DNA of 64,000 nucleotides from an uncultured Muribaculaceae bacterium (GCA_947628305.1 CANQZG010000015.1:1-64000); one strand, 5' to 3'. Shown: positions 54,754-64,000, counted from the first letter of the stretch. The notes: generated by a model not told the origin, from the letters alone. Numbers and translations are program-made.

Positions 54754-55752
54754 ATGAAAGAGACTACGATTTTCACCGAACTATTGGAATCGCTCGGCGT
54801 ACCACACACCGTACCCTACAGCAACGACCGCTACCGCGAGATACCGTTCAAGTCATTGTTCGGCTTCTCACGGCTGCTGCGTGACTATGGGATTGACTCG
54901 GAGGGGATGCGACTCGATGACAGAAACGAGGTCACGAGACTCGACACTCCTTTCCTCGCGCAAGTAAGACGAAAGTTTGTGATTATCACAGCCATCAATG
55001 AACATCAGGTGTCATACGTGACCGATGGCGCGGTGCAGTCTCTTTCTCGCGCCGATTTTGACGATGGGTTTTCAGGTATAGTGCTCGCAGTATACCCCCG
55101 CGAAGACGCCACCGAACCCGATTATCACAGCCATCGCATGGCAATGGCGATGGATGCCGGGAAACGTTACGTCCTAATAGCCTCAGTTGTGTCGCTGTTC
55201 CTGTATCTGTTCATCTCCAACGGATTGTACCGTTCATGGTCGGCGTGGCTCGTGACTCTCCTTGACCTTGCGGGACTATATGTGACATATCTACTGCTCT
55301 TGAAGACACTCAACATCAAAAGCCATGCCGCCGAAAGCGTGTGCAATGTCATCGAGGCAGGGGGATGCGGCCGCGTGCTGAAAACGCCCGCCGCCAAGTT
55401 TTTCGGACTGTTCGGATGGAGCGAGGTCGGGTTCGCCTATTTCGGGGTTAGCCTGCTCACGCTGCTGATTTTTCCACAATGGGAAAATTATCTCGCACTG
55501 TTCAACGCATGCTGCCTACCGTTCTCGTTCTGGAGCGTGTGGTATCAGAAATTCAGGGCAAAGTCATGGTGTACACTTTGCCTGACAGTCCAGGCGACAT
55601 TGTGGCTGCTGTTTTTCGTTGAACTGGCCGCAGGATGGTTCCACGGTATTTTCCCGTTACGCATCGAGGCGTTTGTCCTGGGCGCGTCCTACTTAACCGC
55701 ATTACTCGCCATAAATCGGATTATCCCGGCATTTGAGCAACAAGAAGAATGA
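54754..55752 (+). CDS. C39-like domain fused to vitamin K epoxide reductase
   Basis: A 332-residue fusion. Residues 1-115 resemble a peptidase C39-like domain but have no Cys, so it is a degenerate peptide-binding domain rather than a protease. Residues 140-325 are a VKOR module with about five membrane helices, the loop pair C197/C205 (VCNVIEAGGC) and the active CxxC at 273-276 (WCTLC). VKORs oxidise thiols to disulfides using quinone. With the thioredoxin next door this makes a disulfide-forming unit, and the C39-like part suggests the substrate is a peptide with a leader. Confidence 0.82.
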   Translation: MKETTIFTELLESLGVPHTVPYSNDRYREIPFKSLFGFSRLLRDYGIDSEGMRLDDRNEVTRLDTPFLAQVRRKFVIITAINEHQVSYVTDGAVQSLSRADFDDGFSGIVLAVYPREDATEPDYHSHRMAMAMDAGKRYVLIASVVSLFLYLFISNGLYRSWSAWLVTLLDLAGLYVTYLLLLKTLNIKSHAAESVCNVIEAGGCGRVLKTPAAKFFGLFGWSEVGFAYFGVSLLTLLIFPQWENYLALFNACCLPFSFWSVWYQKFRAKSWCTLCLTVQATLWLLFFVELAAGWFHGIFPLRIEAFVLGASYLTALLAINRIIPAFEQQEE

Positions 55753-55753
55753 C

Positions 55754-55924
55754 ATGAAACGCATCAGACACATACCCCTTGACAACGCGCATGTACTGAC
55801 CGCGGCCGAAATGAACCGACTTCATTTCGACACCAATCACACGAAGCTGCCACCCAAAGAACCGACACCCAAAACTGACGGTTCTGTATCAATCAGGGTT
55901 GACACCGGTAACGACATTGAGTGA
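55754..55924 (+). CDS. short peptide with leader-like N-terminus
   Basis: A 56-residue peptide beginning 1 nt after the VKOR stop. IPLDNAHVLTAAEMNRL near 7-23 resembles the leader of Bacteroidales natural-product precursors (Leu-rich, LT-x-x-EM before the core). The remainder is Pro/Asp/Thr-rich, has no Cys and no double-Gly, and so is not a clear RiPP core. It could also be a truncated relic. It overlaps the tail of the opposite-strand gene by 36 bp. Confidence 0.5.
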   Translation: MKRIRHIPLDNAHVLTAAEMNRLHFDTNHTKLPPKEPTPKTDGSVSIRVDTGNDIE

Positions 55925-56410
55925 CGCACCACGCCAAGGCAATGTCCCTGAATATTTTTTATAGGTGACGGTGACGCGCTGTCCCCGGCTCTGATATTGT
56001 TGCAACAAACGTGCAATTGAGTCATCTGGGACTGAGAACTGAAGATGACGGGGATAGATATGGGAACTGTCGCGCAATGACTTATCGGCAATCATCTCGC
56101 CCTCAAAGGTCTTGAATATGACACCGCGCCGTTCCACATTATAGACAAAACCGCTCTCCTGGGCATCGACAACGTAAGGATTGAGGTAACGGAAGTACCC
56201 TATCGCACCCAAGGCCACGACTATTACAGCAATAAAGATAAACCATCCTTTACGACCACGACGGGTGTGACGGTCTTCGTTTTCCACCGATGTCGGCTCA
56301 TGTTGCTGTCCTGTGACATCTGACGCTATTTCATTATTATATCTATCGTTTTGAGCGCGTTCTATATCATCGCCGTTCAGGAAATTGTCGGGTCTTTCTT
56401 CACTATTCAT
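55889..56410 (-). CDS. single-TM protein of unknown function
   Basis: A 173-residue protein. An acidic, disordered N-terminus (1-50) and a basic stretch precede one membrane helix (about 55-72, WFIFIAVIVVALGAIGYF). A conserved-looking exterior segment follows (YVVDAQESGFVYNVERRGVIFKTFEGEM) and then a beta-rich end. Not recognised. Starts 4 nt inside the flippase gene, so co-transcribed. Confidence 0.65.
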   Translation of the reverse strand: MNSEERPDNFLNGDDIERAQNDRYNNEIASDVTGQQHEPTSVENEDRHTRRGRKGWFIFIAVIVVALGAIGYFRYLNPYVVDAQESGFVYNVERRGVIFKTFEGEMIADKSLRDSSHIYPRHLQFSVPDDSIARLLQQYQSRGQRVTVTYKKYSGTLPWRGASLNVVTGVNPD

Positions 56411-57456
56411 TTCTTATCAGCATGATGCCGCCTGTCGATTGCGACAGTGGCAAAGGTTATTATTCCGAGTAATATAAGCAACAGGGTCTGACATCCCATC
56501 ACGAGATTGGCGAAAGATGTCGCATATTCCTTGTCAAGGCCGGGAATTGTCGAGGCATACATGCTCAACCCGAAGATAATCGACCACTGCCACGGCCCGA
56601 TTCCTCCATTGGACGGCACACCCATCGAGATACTCGACAGCACGAAGCAGACGAGCACCGCCAATGCACCATATTGTGTCACCACCTCGGCAGTCAGCGG
56701 GAATGCGAAGAATGCGACATACAGCTGCAGATAATAACACCCCCACAGAGCCACGGTCAACAACAGCCATGTCAGGCGGTGCGGCATCTTCAGAATCACG
56801 ATAAAACCGCCCCACAACCCCTTGACAAAGCCGTGCAGTTTACCGACAATTGCGGAATGACGGGACCTATATATGCCGAAGCATATTAACGACACCACGG
56901 CAACCACACCACACCATAGCCACGGCGAGGACGCGACATCCATGACATGATGGTACATAGCCGTGTTCTGACTTAGATAACGCGATATCTCACCTGATGC
57001 AAGCACAAATGTCATTACTGTCAGCAACAGGACAGTGATTGTATCGGCAAGACGGTCGGCGACCATCGAACCGAAAACCGTGGAAAACGGGGCACGTTGA
57101 CGTTGTGAAATCCATGCCGTGCGCCACACCTCGCCAAGACGAGGGAACACGAGGTTGACAGCGTATGTCCCGAAAATGCTCAACACAAGCACCCACAACG
57201 GCGGCTTGATTCCGAGAGCCCGCAGCTGCAACCCCCAGCGCATACCTCTGAACACATGGGAGAAGACACTAAGACCGAGGGCGACACCGATATATCGGAA
57301 ATCACAATCCCGGCGTATAGTCTCCAGCATCTCATGATAATCTATGTCACGGAACAAAAGGTAACACAACCCCGCCGTGATTATCAGCGGGATACCATAC
57401 TTAAACAGATAGGTCACCCACTTTCCGCCCTTATGTTCCACTTCTGCTGCGTTCAT
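56407..57456 (-). CDS. flippase-like (LPG synthase TM) family membrane protein
   Basis: A 349-residue protein with seven to eight membrane helices of the UPF0104/lysylphosphatidylglycerol-synthase TM family (VFSHVFRGMRWGLQL near 68, FPRLGEVWRTAWI near 105, PSNGGIGPWQW near 283). No aminoacyl-transfer domain, so it is probably a lipid-linked flippase rather than a synthase. The ATG at 57456 is chosen because a TATATTTG box ends 5 nt before it, so codons upstream are not transcribed from it. Confidence 0.82.
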   Translation of the reverse strand: MNAAEVEHKGGKWVTYLFKYGIPLIITAGLCYLLFRDIDYHEMLETIRRDCDFRYIGVALGLSVFSHVFRGMRWGLQLRALGIKPPLWVLVLSIFGTYAVNLVFPRLGEVWRTAWISQRQRAPFSTVFGSMVADRLADTITVLLLTVMTFVLASGEISRYLSQNTAMYHHVMDVASSPWLWCGVVAVVSLICFGIYRSRHSAIVGKLHGFVKGLWGGFIVILKMPHRLTWLLLTVALWGCYYLQLYVAFFAFPLTAEVVTQYGALAVLVCFVLSSISMGVPSNGGIGPWQWSIIFGLSMYASTIPGLDKEYATSFANLVMGCQTLLLILLGIITFATVAIDRRHHADKK

Positions 57457-57460
57457 TCCG

Positions 57461-57468
57461 CAAATATA
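57461..57468 (-). promoter_or_regulatory. flippase promoter (-7 box), predicted leaderless
   Basis: TATATTTG followed by CGGAATG on the minus strand; the ATG is within 5 nt of the box. Confidence 0.6.
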
Positions 57469-57478
57469 ACAATTATGT

Positions 57479-58249
57479 TTAAAAATCATCTAATACCGCC
57501 GACACCTCTTTGAACGCATAACGGCGCAATTCACTGCTACGTGTCCTCAAGACGAGAAATCCCATAGGCTCGACATCGGCGATTTCGGCATCAAACAGTT
57601 CTCCTGAAAAAGCATCCCGATACTTGTAAAAACCATCGGAACGCCACAGACGCGACAGATAGAGGGCGTGCAACTCCGCGTGATTATACGTATTATCAAA
57701 CTTATTGAACCAATCGCGAATGGATGTCGTCAACCTACCGACCACCTCATCGACCGAATGCCGTCTACCGGTGACATTCAGTATCGACACAGGATTAGGT
57801 GCATCCGAGACAAAAACCTCTTGATTGACATTCAACCCTATCCCGGCAATCGAATGTTCAATGCCGTTACCGCGCAGACTGTTCTCTATCAATGTCCCGC
57901 ACACTTTTGAATCATCGATATAGATGTCGTTAGGCCATTTTATCGACACATTGTGCCCCATGCCCGTCGGGATATATCCGTCAAGGACATCGACAATGGC
58001 ACAGGCTACAATCTCGGTCAGGTAAAACTGCTGCGGGGCAAGAATCCCCTCAGGGCGCAACAGCATTGACATCGTAACGTTACATCCGGGTTCCGACTCC
58101 CACGTATTCCCGCGCTGACCACGCCCCGCTGTCTGTTTAAGCGCCGCCACCACAGTCCCGTGTTCAATACCGCGGTCTCTGGCGACCATCCCGGCGAGCG
58201 CAAGATTGGTCGATGCCGTCTCCTCAAGAAAAATTATTTCAGGATTCAT
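57479..58249 (-). CDS. birA: biotin-protein ligase
   Basis: A 256-residue ligase without the N-terminal HTH regulatory domain of E. coli BirA. The catalytic signature GRGQRGNTWES near 61-71, KWPNDIYID near 124 and the SH3-like C-terminal domain (PMGFLVLRT) are visible. It attaches biotin to carboxylases. ATG 58249 overlaps the upstream small gene by 11 bp. Confidence 0.9.
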   Translation of the reverse strand: MNPEIIFLEETASTNLALAGMVARDRGIEHGTVVAALKQTAGRGQRGNTWESEPGCNVTMSMLLRPEGILAPQQFYLTEIVACAIVDVLDGYIPTGMGHNVSIKWPNDIYIDDSKVCGTLIENSLRGNGIEHSIAGIGLNVNQEVFVSDAPNPVSILNVTGRRHSVDEVVGRLTTSIRDWFNKFDNTYNHAELHALYLSRLWRSDGFYKYRDAFSGELFDAEIADVEPMGFLVLRTRSSELRRYAFKEVSAVLDDF

Positions 58250-58460
58250 AAGCCATGTAAACGGCCATGACAATAATCGCCACGCCCGCGATGAAATAGA
58301 ACACACGGGCCGTGCGCCGTGACATACGTCCTGTCACAGCCCGCGCATTAACCGAATTAAAAAACCAGTCCTTATTAAACACCGACGCCATGATTGCAAG
58401 CACCCCAGCGAGACCGAAGACGCCAATCATGAAACGCGTAGCGATGTCAAGCGATGTCAT
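58239..58460 (-). CDS. two-TM small membrane protein (Imm17-like)
   Basis: Seventy-three residues: a helix, the loop [28 protein letters not shown], and a second helix. This loop matches, from memory, the WFF...R..GR...ARIFY pattern of immunity protein 17. It overlaps tsaE and birA, so it behaves as part of a housekeeping operon and no toxin is next to it. Confidence 0.6.
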   Translation of the reverse strand: MTSLDIATRFMIGVFGLAGVLAIMASVFNKDWFFNSVNARAVTGRMSRRTARVFYFIAGVAIIVMAVYMAYES

Positions 58461-58882
58461 CCCTCTATTTCAATTGTTCGTGAATCGTCATCATTGACAC
58501 GCACCGTGACTCTGACAGTGTCATCGGGCAATATATCCTCGATGCGTTCAGGCCACTCGAGCAGACACAACGCGCCGGAGTCAAAATAATCCTCCACACC
58601 TATATCAAACGCCTCCTCGATGTTTTCAAGCCGATACAGGTCAAAATGATATATCAATTCGGCGGTAGTGTCCGAACGATATTCATTTATTATGGCGAAA
58701 GTGGGAGACCCTGTCGCGTCATCCTCTACACCGAGAGCCTTTGCGACCGCATTGATAAATGTTGTCTTGCCCGCACCCATTTCGCCATAGAAAGCGAAGA
58801 CGGTCGAGTCTCCCATCATTTCAACAAACTCACGGGCGGCTGTATCAATGGAGTCGAGCGATTTAATTTCTATTGTCTTCAT
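58457..58882 (-). CDS. tsaE: TsaE, tRNA t6A biosynthesis ATPase
   Basis: A 141-residue P-loop ATPase with GEMGAGKT at 33-40 and the typical [10 protein letters not shown] near 85, [11 protein letters not shown] near 102. It works with TsaB, TsaC and TsaD to make threonylcarbamoyl-adenosine at tRNA position 37. Overlaps porX by 4 bp. Confidence 0.93.
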   Translation of the reverse strand: MKTIEIKSLDSIDTAAREFVEMMGDSTVFAFYGEMGAGKTTFINAVAKALGVEDDATGSPTFAIINEYRSDTTAELIYHFDLYRLENIEEAFDIGVEDYFDSGALCLLEWPERIEDILPDDTVRVTVRVNDDDSRTIEIEG

Positions 58883-60429
58883 TTTGATGTTAATGTAATC
58901 AACGGCACTATCATTTCCTCCATCGAGATTCCTCCATGCTGGAAAGTACCATCGTAATATTGGACGTAATGATTGTAATTATTAGGATAGGCGAAAAAGT
59001 CACGGTTTGTCGCGAAAATATAGGTCGATGAGACATTGGGAGAGGGCAATCCATAACGCCCGGGGGTCTTGATTTCATAGACTTGACGGGGATTGTAACT
59101 CAAGTTTTTACCCACTTTATAACGGAGATTGGTGTTAGTGTTCTTGTCCCCCACAACCTTGACCGGGTTATCGACACGCACTGTCCCGTGGTCTGTTGTA
59201 AGTACAATCTTATATCCCTTGGCACCGATGCGCCTGAACAGCTCGATAGCCGATGAATGACGGAACCATGACTCCGTAAGCGAACGATAAGCCGCATTAT
59301 TAGCCACAAGCTCCCTTATCATCTTTGACTCTGTGCGGGCATGTGAAAGCATGTCGATGAAATTGAACACAATCACATTCAGTTCATTGGCTTCAAGATT
59401 GGCAAAATCGCGCACAAGACGTTCACCGGCCGATGAATCATTGATTTTGTGATAGGAGAAGCGACATTTACGCCTGAACCGCTCAAACTGTGTCGCGATA
59501 AGTGGCTCTTCGTTGAGGTTCTTCCCTTCATCCTCATCTTCATCCACCCATAAATCAGGGAACATACGGGATATGTCAACGGGCATCAGGCCCGAAAATA
59601 TCGCGTTGCGGGCATATTGTGTCGCCGTAGGCAGAATCGAGCAATACAAATCCTCCTCAAATGTGAAATAATCGCTAAGCAACGGCTTGACGACCTTCCA
59701 TTGGTCGAGGCGGAAATTGTCGATTATAATAAAGAACACCTTTTCCCCTGCGTCAAGCATCGGGAAGATGCGCGTCTTGAATATATCGGGGCTCATGAGT
59801 GGACGGGAGGAATCCTCGCCGTAGGCCGACGTTATCCAGTCCTCATAGTTTTTCTTGACGAACTTGCAGAAAGTCGAATTGGCTTCGATTTTCTGCATGT
59901 TGAGTAATTCGTCCATATTTGTATCAGCCGACGCCAGTTCAAGTTCCCAGTAGACAAGTTTGGAATACAATTCCATCCAGTCAGCCATCGTGTAGGAGTC
60001 ATTGATTTGGGTTGTTATGCGCGAGAATTCCTGCTGATAACCGGCTGTCGCCTTGGCCGACACGAGGTGGTCGCTATGGAGGTTCTTCTTTATTGAAATC
60101 AGAATCTGGTTGGGGTTGACAGGCTTTATCAGATAGTCGGCGATTTTATTGCCCACGGCCTGGTCCATTATATTCTCCTCCTCGCTCTTTGTAATCATTA
60201 TGACGGGGATGTGCGGCTCGACCTGCTTGATACGTTGCAGGGTTTCAAGCCCAGTCAACCCCGGCATGTTCTCGTCAAGGATTATAAGGTCAAAATGACG
60301 TGAGCCGACAAGCTCAAGAGCATCACGACCGTTGTTGGCGGTGACAACGTCATATCCCTTTTTCTCAAGGAACAACAGATGAGGTTTCAACAGGTCTATC
60401 TCATCATCGGCCCAAAGTATAGTGTCCAT
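58879..60429 (-). CDS. porX: PorX-type response regulator with PglZ domain
   Basis: A 516-residue regulator. Receiver domain 1-120 with DDE near 8-10, phospho-acceptor in [10 protein letters not shown] (Asp near 53) and the Lys in LIKPV. Then an extended linker and a PglZ/alkaline-phosphatase-like domain (about 205-515; [27 protein letters not shown]). This combination is diagnostic of PorX, the positive regulator of type IX secretion. It lies next to PorW. Confidence 0.92.
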   Translation of the reverse strand: MDTILWADDEIDLLKPHLLFLEKKGYDVVTANNGRDALELVGSRHFDLIILDENMPGLTGLETLQRIKQVEPHIPVIMITKSEEENIMDQAVGNKIADYLIKPVNPNQILISIKKNLHSDHLVSAKATAGYQQEFSRITTQINDSYTMADWMELYSKLVYWELELASADTNMDELLNMQKIEANSTFCKFVKKNYEDWITSAYGEDSSRPLMSPDIFKTRIFPMLDAGEKVFFIIIDNFRLDQWKVVKPLLSDYFTFEEDLYCSILPTATQYARNAIFSGLMPVDISRMFPDLWVDEDEDEGKNLNEEPLIATQFERFRRKCRFSYHKINDSSAGERLVRDFANLEANELNVIVFNFIDMLSHARTESKMIRELVANNAAYRSLTESWFRHSSAIELFRRIGAKGYKIVLTTDHGTVRVDNPVKVVGDKNTNTNLRYKVGKNLSYNPRQVYEIKTPGRYGLPSPNVSSTYIFATNRDFFAYPNNYNHYVQYYDGTFQHGGISMEEMIVPLITLTSK

Positions 60430-60441
60430 GTTTAAATGGTT

Positions 60442-60469
60442 TATAGTTGAAAGTTGAGAGTTTAAAGTT
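60442..60469. repeat. heptanucleotide tandem repeat, 4 copies
   Basis: Degenerate unit ending AGTT (TATAGTT, GAAAGTT, GAGAGTT, TAAAGTT) filling most of the short gap between porW and porX. Same 7-nt period as the repeat at 32808. Confidence 0.7.
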
Positions 60470-60491
60470 TATGGCTGAGGGGGGGAGCATA

Positions 60492-63400
60492 CTATTCAAG
60501 GAGTGGGTCATCACCCTCCGAGCCGTCGGGATATTCAGGCAATGTCGGCTGTGACGGCTGAACAGGCGCGACGGGTGTCGGTTTTGCCGGAGCAGGAGGA
60601 TTGGGTACAGCCCCAGTATTAGGTTTCTTAACCTCATCGGGTCTCGGGCCGAGTTGCTCCGAGGGCGGGAGAGGCGGCTCAATCTGTGCGCCGGGAGGAA
60701 TATTCCCGATAGTGCTGTCGGGGGACTCTGATGAATATTCTTTCCTCAATTCCTCAGCCTCGGCATTGTCGGGGTACATTTCCTGACGTGCCGGGTATTC
60801 CTCCGGCGGGAGGGCCTCCTCATGCACCTTGTCAAGTGCATCCTCCCCGATAAACTTGAAATAATCGTCAAACGAGCGTCCACCCTGCAGGAGAGCGTCA
60901 AAATTTTTCTGACTAATCATCACAGGACGCACCCCTGACGGGATTATCATGCCGTTATCGGCGGTGAGCAACCGGCGGTAATGCTCAAGTTCTTTCATAT
61001 TGGAGAACCCTTTGACAAGAAGCATGCCAAGACGTCCGAAATTCATCATCTCAAGGTCGAAATCCCTGACAGTGAATGTCATGAAGTTGTGTCTCGCCAC
61101 GTCATACAGCAACTGGTTCGGCGAGATGCTGTCAGCCGGGAAAAGCAACACGAGCAACTGCGGTGAGTCAGGGTTGTTCTCAAACTCGATTTCACCCTGC
61201 GGATTCATCGCCAAGGCTGTGGAGTCATTGGTGAGGCGTATATTCCACAACATGCCACGCGTGTTCACAGGCCCGCTATGCAGCTTGCGTCCTTGCGCCA
61301 TACCTCGCAGATAGGACGAGGCGAGAGGTGTCATATCGGTCTCGGGATAACGTTCAAGCATCTGCTTCAATGTCTCGTTAAACTTGTCGGGACGTTCCTC
61401 TGTAACATAACTCAACGCATGCAGGAACATGAACTTAGGCATCAGCGGGCTCAACGGATAATCGCGCATCATATCCTCGTAGGCCTTGTGTACATTCCCG
61501 TTGCGGTTGTCAAGATAATCCTGATAGGTGCGGGCATACAATGCCTCCTGTTCCGACTCCATGCGCAACAATTTGTCAAGATAATCAGGGTCTTTCATCG
61601 CCTGACCATACTTTGATTCGGGAAACTCGCTGACAATCAACCTCCGATACCGCTCGGCCTCGGGGACATTGTTGTCACGCATGTTCAGCAGATACAGGTT
61701 ATAGTATGCGTCAAGACGGTAGACATTATCGGGATAGTCATTGAGTAGACGGTCAAACTCGGCACGCGCAGCCGGGAAATCATCCAGTTTATCCTTCAAT
61801 ATCACGCCCATATTGTAAAGGCCCTCCTGGATGATGTCGTTAGAGGTCGTGATTTCAGCCTCGGTTTTCGGTATTTGTTTCAGATAATATTCAGGGTAAT
61901 GCGGGTCATCGGCGTGAGGAGTCTCCTTTTCTCCCTTTGAATCGCCATCACCACTGTCTCCGTCGACATTGGATGTGTTTTCATTCTCCTCACTTGACGA
62001 GTTCTCGGAGAAGTCATCCATGCTGAACGATGACTTGTCACGACGACGCCAGTCATCCTCAAGTTTACGGCTGCCCCAACGTTTCTGGAAATCGGTCTTA
62101 CCGGCGTTACGGGTCGCCGTGTTATAGAAATACCATGAATCATCGTTATTGATGGTGAACTGTGTAGGGGCATTACTCCCGGTGTTTTGCAGATTAGAGC
62201 CGTTAGCCACCTGTTGCGCCATATATTCCTGCATGGCGGCCTCCCTTGCCTCGCGTTTCTCCTTTTCCTTCAATTCAGCAATCAGACGTTCGGCGACTTT
62301 CATCTGTTCTTCAGGTGTCATACGGGAGAGTTCAAGAAGCGAGTCCTGCAAGGTGACATTCTGGGAATACACCGCAAGCTCGTCAAGGACATCGCTGCGC
62401 CGTTTCAGCAACGCATAGTCAGGGTAATCATCGGGAAGCTGGGGGACGGCCTCGGAATAACATGGCTGGGCGAGGTCATAACGGCGTTGCCTGAAATATA
62501 TGTCACCGAGGGTGACCTGCGCGATGGCTTTCTCGATTCCGCCACGTGTTGACTTGGCGATGGCAAGACGGTAATTATCGACAGCGTTGGTCGTGTCCCG
62601 GCGTGACATGTAGAGGTTGCCTATCGCGTAATATATCTGGTCAAGATATTCCTTATTACGGTCATAACGCGTCATCCGTTTCAACGAATTGACCTCACGG
62701 CCTATATCCTCGCCCTGGTACACCTCGCTCTGCTTGATTCGGGCGTTGAACTTGGTGCGGTAACTCGCCCCTGAACTGCCCCCTGCCCTCTTGAACGCCT
62801 CGTATGCCGCCGCTCCATCGCCTTCCCGGGCATACAGCTGCCCCAATAGGAAACAAAGACGTGTCTTTTGCGCACCTTTACTGTACTTTATAGCCTCCAC
62901 CAACATCGGAATCGCCTTCTTATAATCCTTGGAACGCACAAGCCAGTCAGCGTATGTAAAGTAATATAGACCTTTAAGACGCGAGTTGACAAGTTCGTCA
63001 GGTTTGATTCTGACAAGTATATTCTCGGCCTCGAACAGCCAGTCGAGGGCGCAGTAGCTTCGCGCCTGCCACAGCTTTGCCTCCGTCACTGTGTTTGGCA
63101 ACCATGTGAAATGCTTGACGATGTAATAGAACGTCGAGGCAGCCCCGGCGAAATCGCCTTTAAAATACTGGCTGCGCCCCATCATCAGCCATGCATTGTG
63201 GAGAAACGGGTTATACTCCCCACGTTTCAACCACGCCTTATAGGCAGGGTCGCTACCCGCCTTTCCCGGCTTGCGACGGGGTCGTTTCTTGATTGAATGC
63301 AGCTGAATCGCCTTCTGCGCTTTCTCTATCGAACGGTCAAAGGAACCGGCCGGCTGCGGTGACTTGGGATGGGAGTACGCCTCGGCGGGATGCATGAAAA

Positions 63401-63617
63401 CCTGTTGTGAATAATCGTCATCATAGTTCTGCTCCATCTCCTTGAGCGTCTCATTGAAATGCTCATCGCCGTTGAAGTACACATTGTAACGGGTGATAAA
63501 CGCCTGATATTTACGTGAGGCCGCCGTGTTCTTCGAGGGAGAGCACGATGACAATGCAATAATGACCGCACCCAACGCAGCCATTATCGACAACTTTACG
63601 TTACAGGCATACTTCAT
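60492..63617 (-). CDS. porW: PorW/SprE-type TPR lipoprotein
   Basis: About 1041 residues starting at ATG 63617 (further in-frame codons to 63698 give no signal peptide). Lipobox IALSSC near 25, then a long chain of TPR-like repeats (about 150-460), an acidic Ser/Glu-rich linker, a second TPR block, and a Pro-rich tail (EPPLPPSEQLG; PAPAKPTP). This is the layout of PorW/SprE, the outer-membrane lipoprotein needed for T9SS and linked to PorX. Confidence 0.85.
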   Translation of the reverse strand: MKYACNVKLSIMAALGAVIIALSSCSPSKNTAASRKYQAFITRYNVYFNGDEHFNETLKEMEQNYDDDYSQQVFMHPAEAYSHPKSPQPAGSFDRSIEKAQKAIQLHSIKKRPRRKPGKAGSDPAYKAWLKRGEYNPFLHNAWLMMGRSQYFKGDFAGAASTFYYIVKHFTWLPNTVTEAKLWQARSYCALDWLFEAENILVRIKPDELVNSRLKGLYYFTYADWLVRSKDYKKAIPMLVEAIKYSKGAQKTRLCFLLGQLYAREGDGAAAYEAFKRAGGSSGASYRTKFNARIKQSEVYQGEDIGREVNSLKRMTRYDRNKEYLDQIYYAIGNLYMSRRDTTNAVDNYRLAIAKSTRGGIEKAIAQVTLGDIYFRQRRYDLAQPCYSEAVPQLPDDYPDYALLKRRSDVLDELAVYSQNVTLQDSLLELSRMTPEEQMKVAERLIAELKEKEKREAREAAMQEYMAQQVANGSNLQNTGSNAPTQFTINNDDSWYFYNTATRNAGKTDFQKRWGSRKLEDDWRRRDKSSFSMDDFSENSSSEENENTSNVDGDSGDGDSKGEKETPHADDPHYPEYYLKQIPKTEAEITTSNDIIQEGLYNMGVILKDKLDDFPAARAEFDRLLNDYPDNVYRLDAYYNLYLLNMRDNNVPEAERYRRLIVSEFPESKYGQAMKDPDYLDKLLRMESEQEALYARTYQDYLDNRNGNVHKAYEDMMRDYPLSPLMPKFMFLHALSYVTEERPDKFNETLKQMLERYPETDMTPLASSYLRGMAQGRKLHSGPVNTRGMLWNIRLTNDSTALAMNPQGEIEFENNPDSPQLLVLLFPADSISPNQLLYDVARHNFMTFTVRDFDLEMMNFGRLGMLLVKGFSNMKELEHYRRLLTADNGMIIPSGVRPVMISQKNFDALLQGGRSFDDYFKFIGEDALDKVHEEALPPEEYPARQEMYPDNAEAEELRKEYSSESPDSTIGNIPPGAQIEPPLPPSEQLGPRPDEVKKPNTGAVPNPPAPAKPTPVAPVQPSQPTLPEYPDGSEGDDPLLE

Positions 63618-63645
63618 CACTATATAAACGCTTGTCGGAGTGTCT

Positions 63646-64000
63646 TTATTGCCCTTTATGCCCGCCCAGGCGCAACGTATGTACCAGATGACACACAACG
63701 TATGTCACCACCTGGATTATCACGATTATGGCCGAGCACGGCACGTCAGTACCGGCCGACATCAATAACCCCGCCAGACATGTGACCACCGAAATCACGA
63801 CCGACAACAGCATCATAGGGATAAAACGATGAGCGAACCGCTCGGCAATCATCTGTGGCAACGCGAGCATCGACATCAGCATCATGATTCCGACAAGTCT
63901 GATTGTCAATACAATACACACAGCGACAAGCACCGTCATCACGTATGACACTGTCTTTACAGGCAATCCCGTGACCCGGGCAAAATCCTTGTCAAAGGCG
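63646..64000 (-). CDS. znuB: ABC-3 family zinc/manganese permease, 3' part
   Basis: Open frame cut by the window end: about 117 C-terminal residues are present. AFDKDFARVTGLP, RLVGIMMLMSMLALPQMIAERFAHRF and the following helices match the ZnuB/TroC-type permease, which carries Zn2+ or Mn2+ inward with a binding protein and ATPase. The stop is at 63646; the upstream part is outside the window. Confidence 0.85.
   Translation of the reverse strand, partial: AFDKDFARVTGLPVKTVSYVMTVLVAVCIVLTIRLVGIMMLMSMLALPQMIAERFAHRFIPMMLLSVVISVVTCLAGLLMSAGTDVPCSAIIVIIQVVTYVVCHLVHTLRLGGHKGQ

Overview
The window looks like chromosomal DNA of a Bacteroidales bacterium; a gut Muribaculaceae-type genome is my guess, but the family cannot be settled from the sequence alone. 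The evidence is the repeated Bacteroidetes promoter element TAnnTTTG (often TATATTTGC), a type IX secretion (T9SS) regulator pair PorX/PorW plus a T9SS sorting domain, SpII lipoproteins, a GH97/GH43/GH88 carbohydrate cluster, a 2-oxoacid:ferredoxin oxidoreductase, an Rnf complex and a LptD-type LPS exporter. No rRNA, tRNA, CRISPR array, transposase or phage gene was seen.

Layout. 1-392: repeat-rich intergenic DNA. 417-10772 (+): six-gene polysaccharide cluster (calcineurin-like phosphoesterase, beta-helix GH28-like enzyme, heparinase II/III-like lyase, GH97, GH43, GH88) that fits depolymerisation of a uronic-acid-containing glycan; no SusC/SusD pair is in the window. 10872-13016 (+): lipid kinase, a composite repeat, a highly structured non-coding RNA, a small HTH protein and a small secreted protein. 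13142-20475 (-): korDABC-type oxidoreductase, a DUF308-like membrane protein, yidC and pyrG. 20831-27407 (+): LptD-like protein, a membrane TPR regulator, a small lipoprotein whose end lies in a repeat element, and a serpin lipoprotein. 27491-32809 (+): rseC-rnfBCDGEA. 32854-33834 (+): Ca/Na antiporter. 33862-36015 (+): AT-rich two-gene cassette, adenine methyltransferase plus probable restriction endonuclease. 36023-38360 (-): tadA, rnz, phoH. 38443-38511 (-): predicted small RNA. 38677-40846 (+): two-component system, then an orphan His-rich leader-like peptide with a terminator.

41153-51190 (-) is the most unusual region. It is a probable operon from one TATATTTG promoter: a mini-protein with a YD repeat and a T9SS sorting tail, a 2029-residue secreted RHS protein with a variable AT-rich C-terminus carrying HEYGH, five tandem paralogous small lipoproteins, and two paralogous beta-barrels. 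It is arranged like a surface polymorphic-effector locus with an array of candidate immunity proteins, but that role is inference.

51421-64000: M16 peptidase (-), then thioredoxin/VKOR/short peptide (+), then (-) a single-TM protein, a flippase-like protein, birA, a two-TM small protein, tsaE, porX, porW and the 3' part of a znuB-type permease.

Functional links. KOR makes reduced ferredoxin that Rnf can couple to ion pumping and NAD reduction. PorX/PorW may control T9SS export of the RHS-linked sorting-domain protein. A recurring intergenic palindrome family, with a constant GTAGGG edge and variable stems, is scattered through the window.
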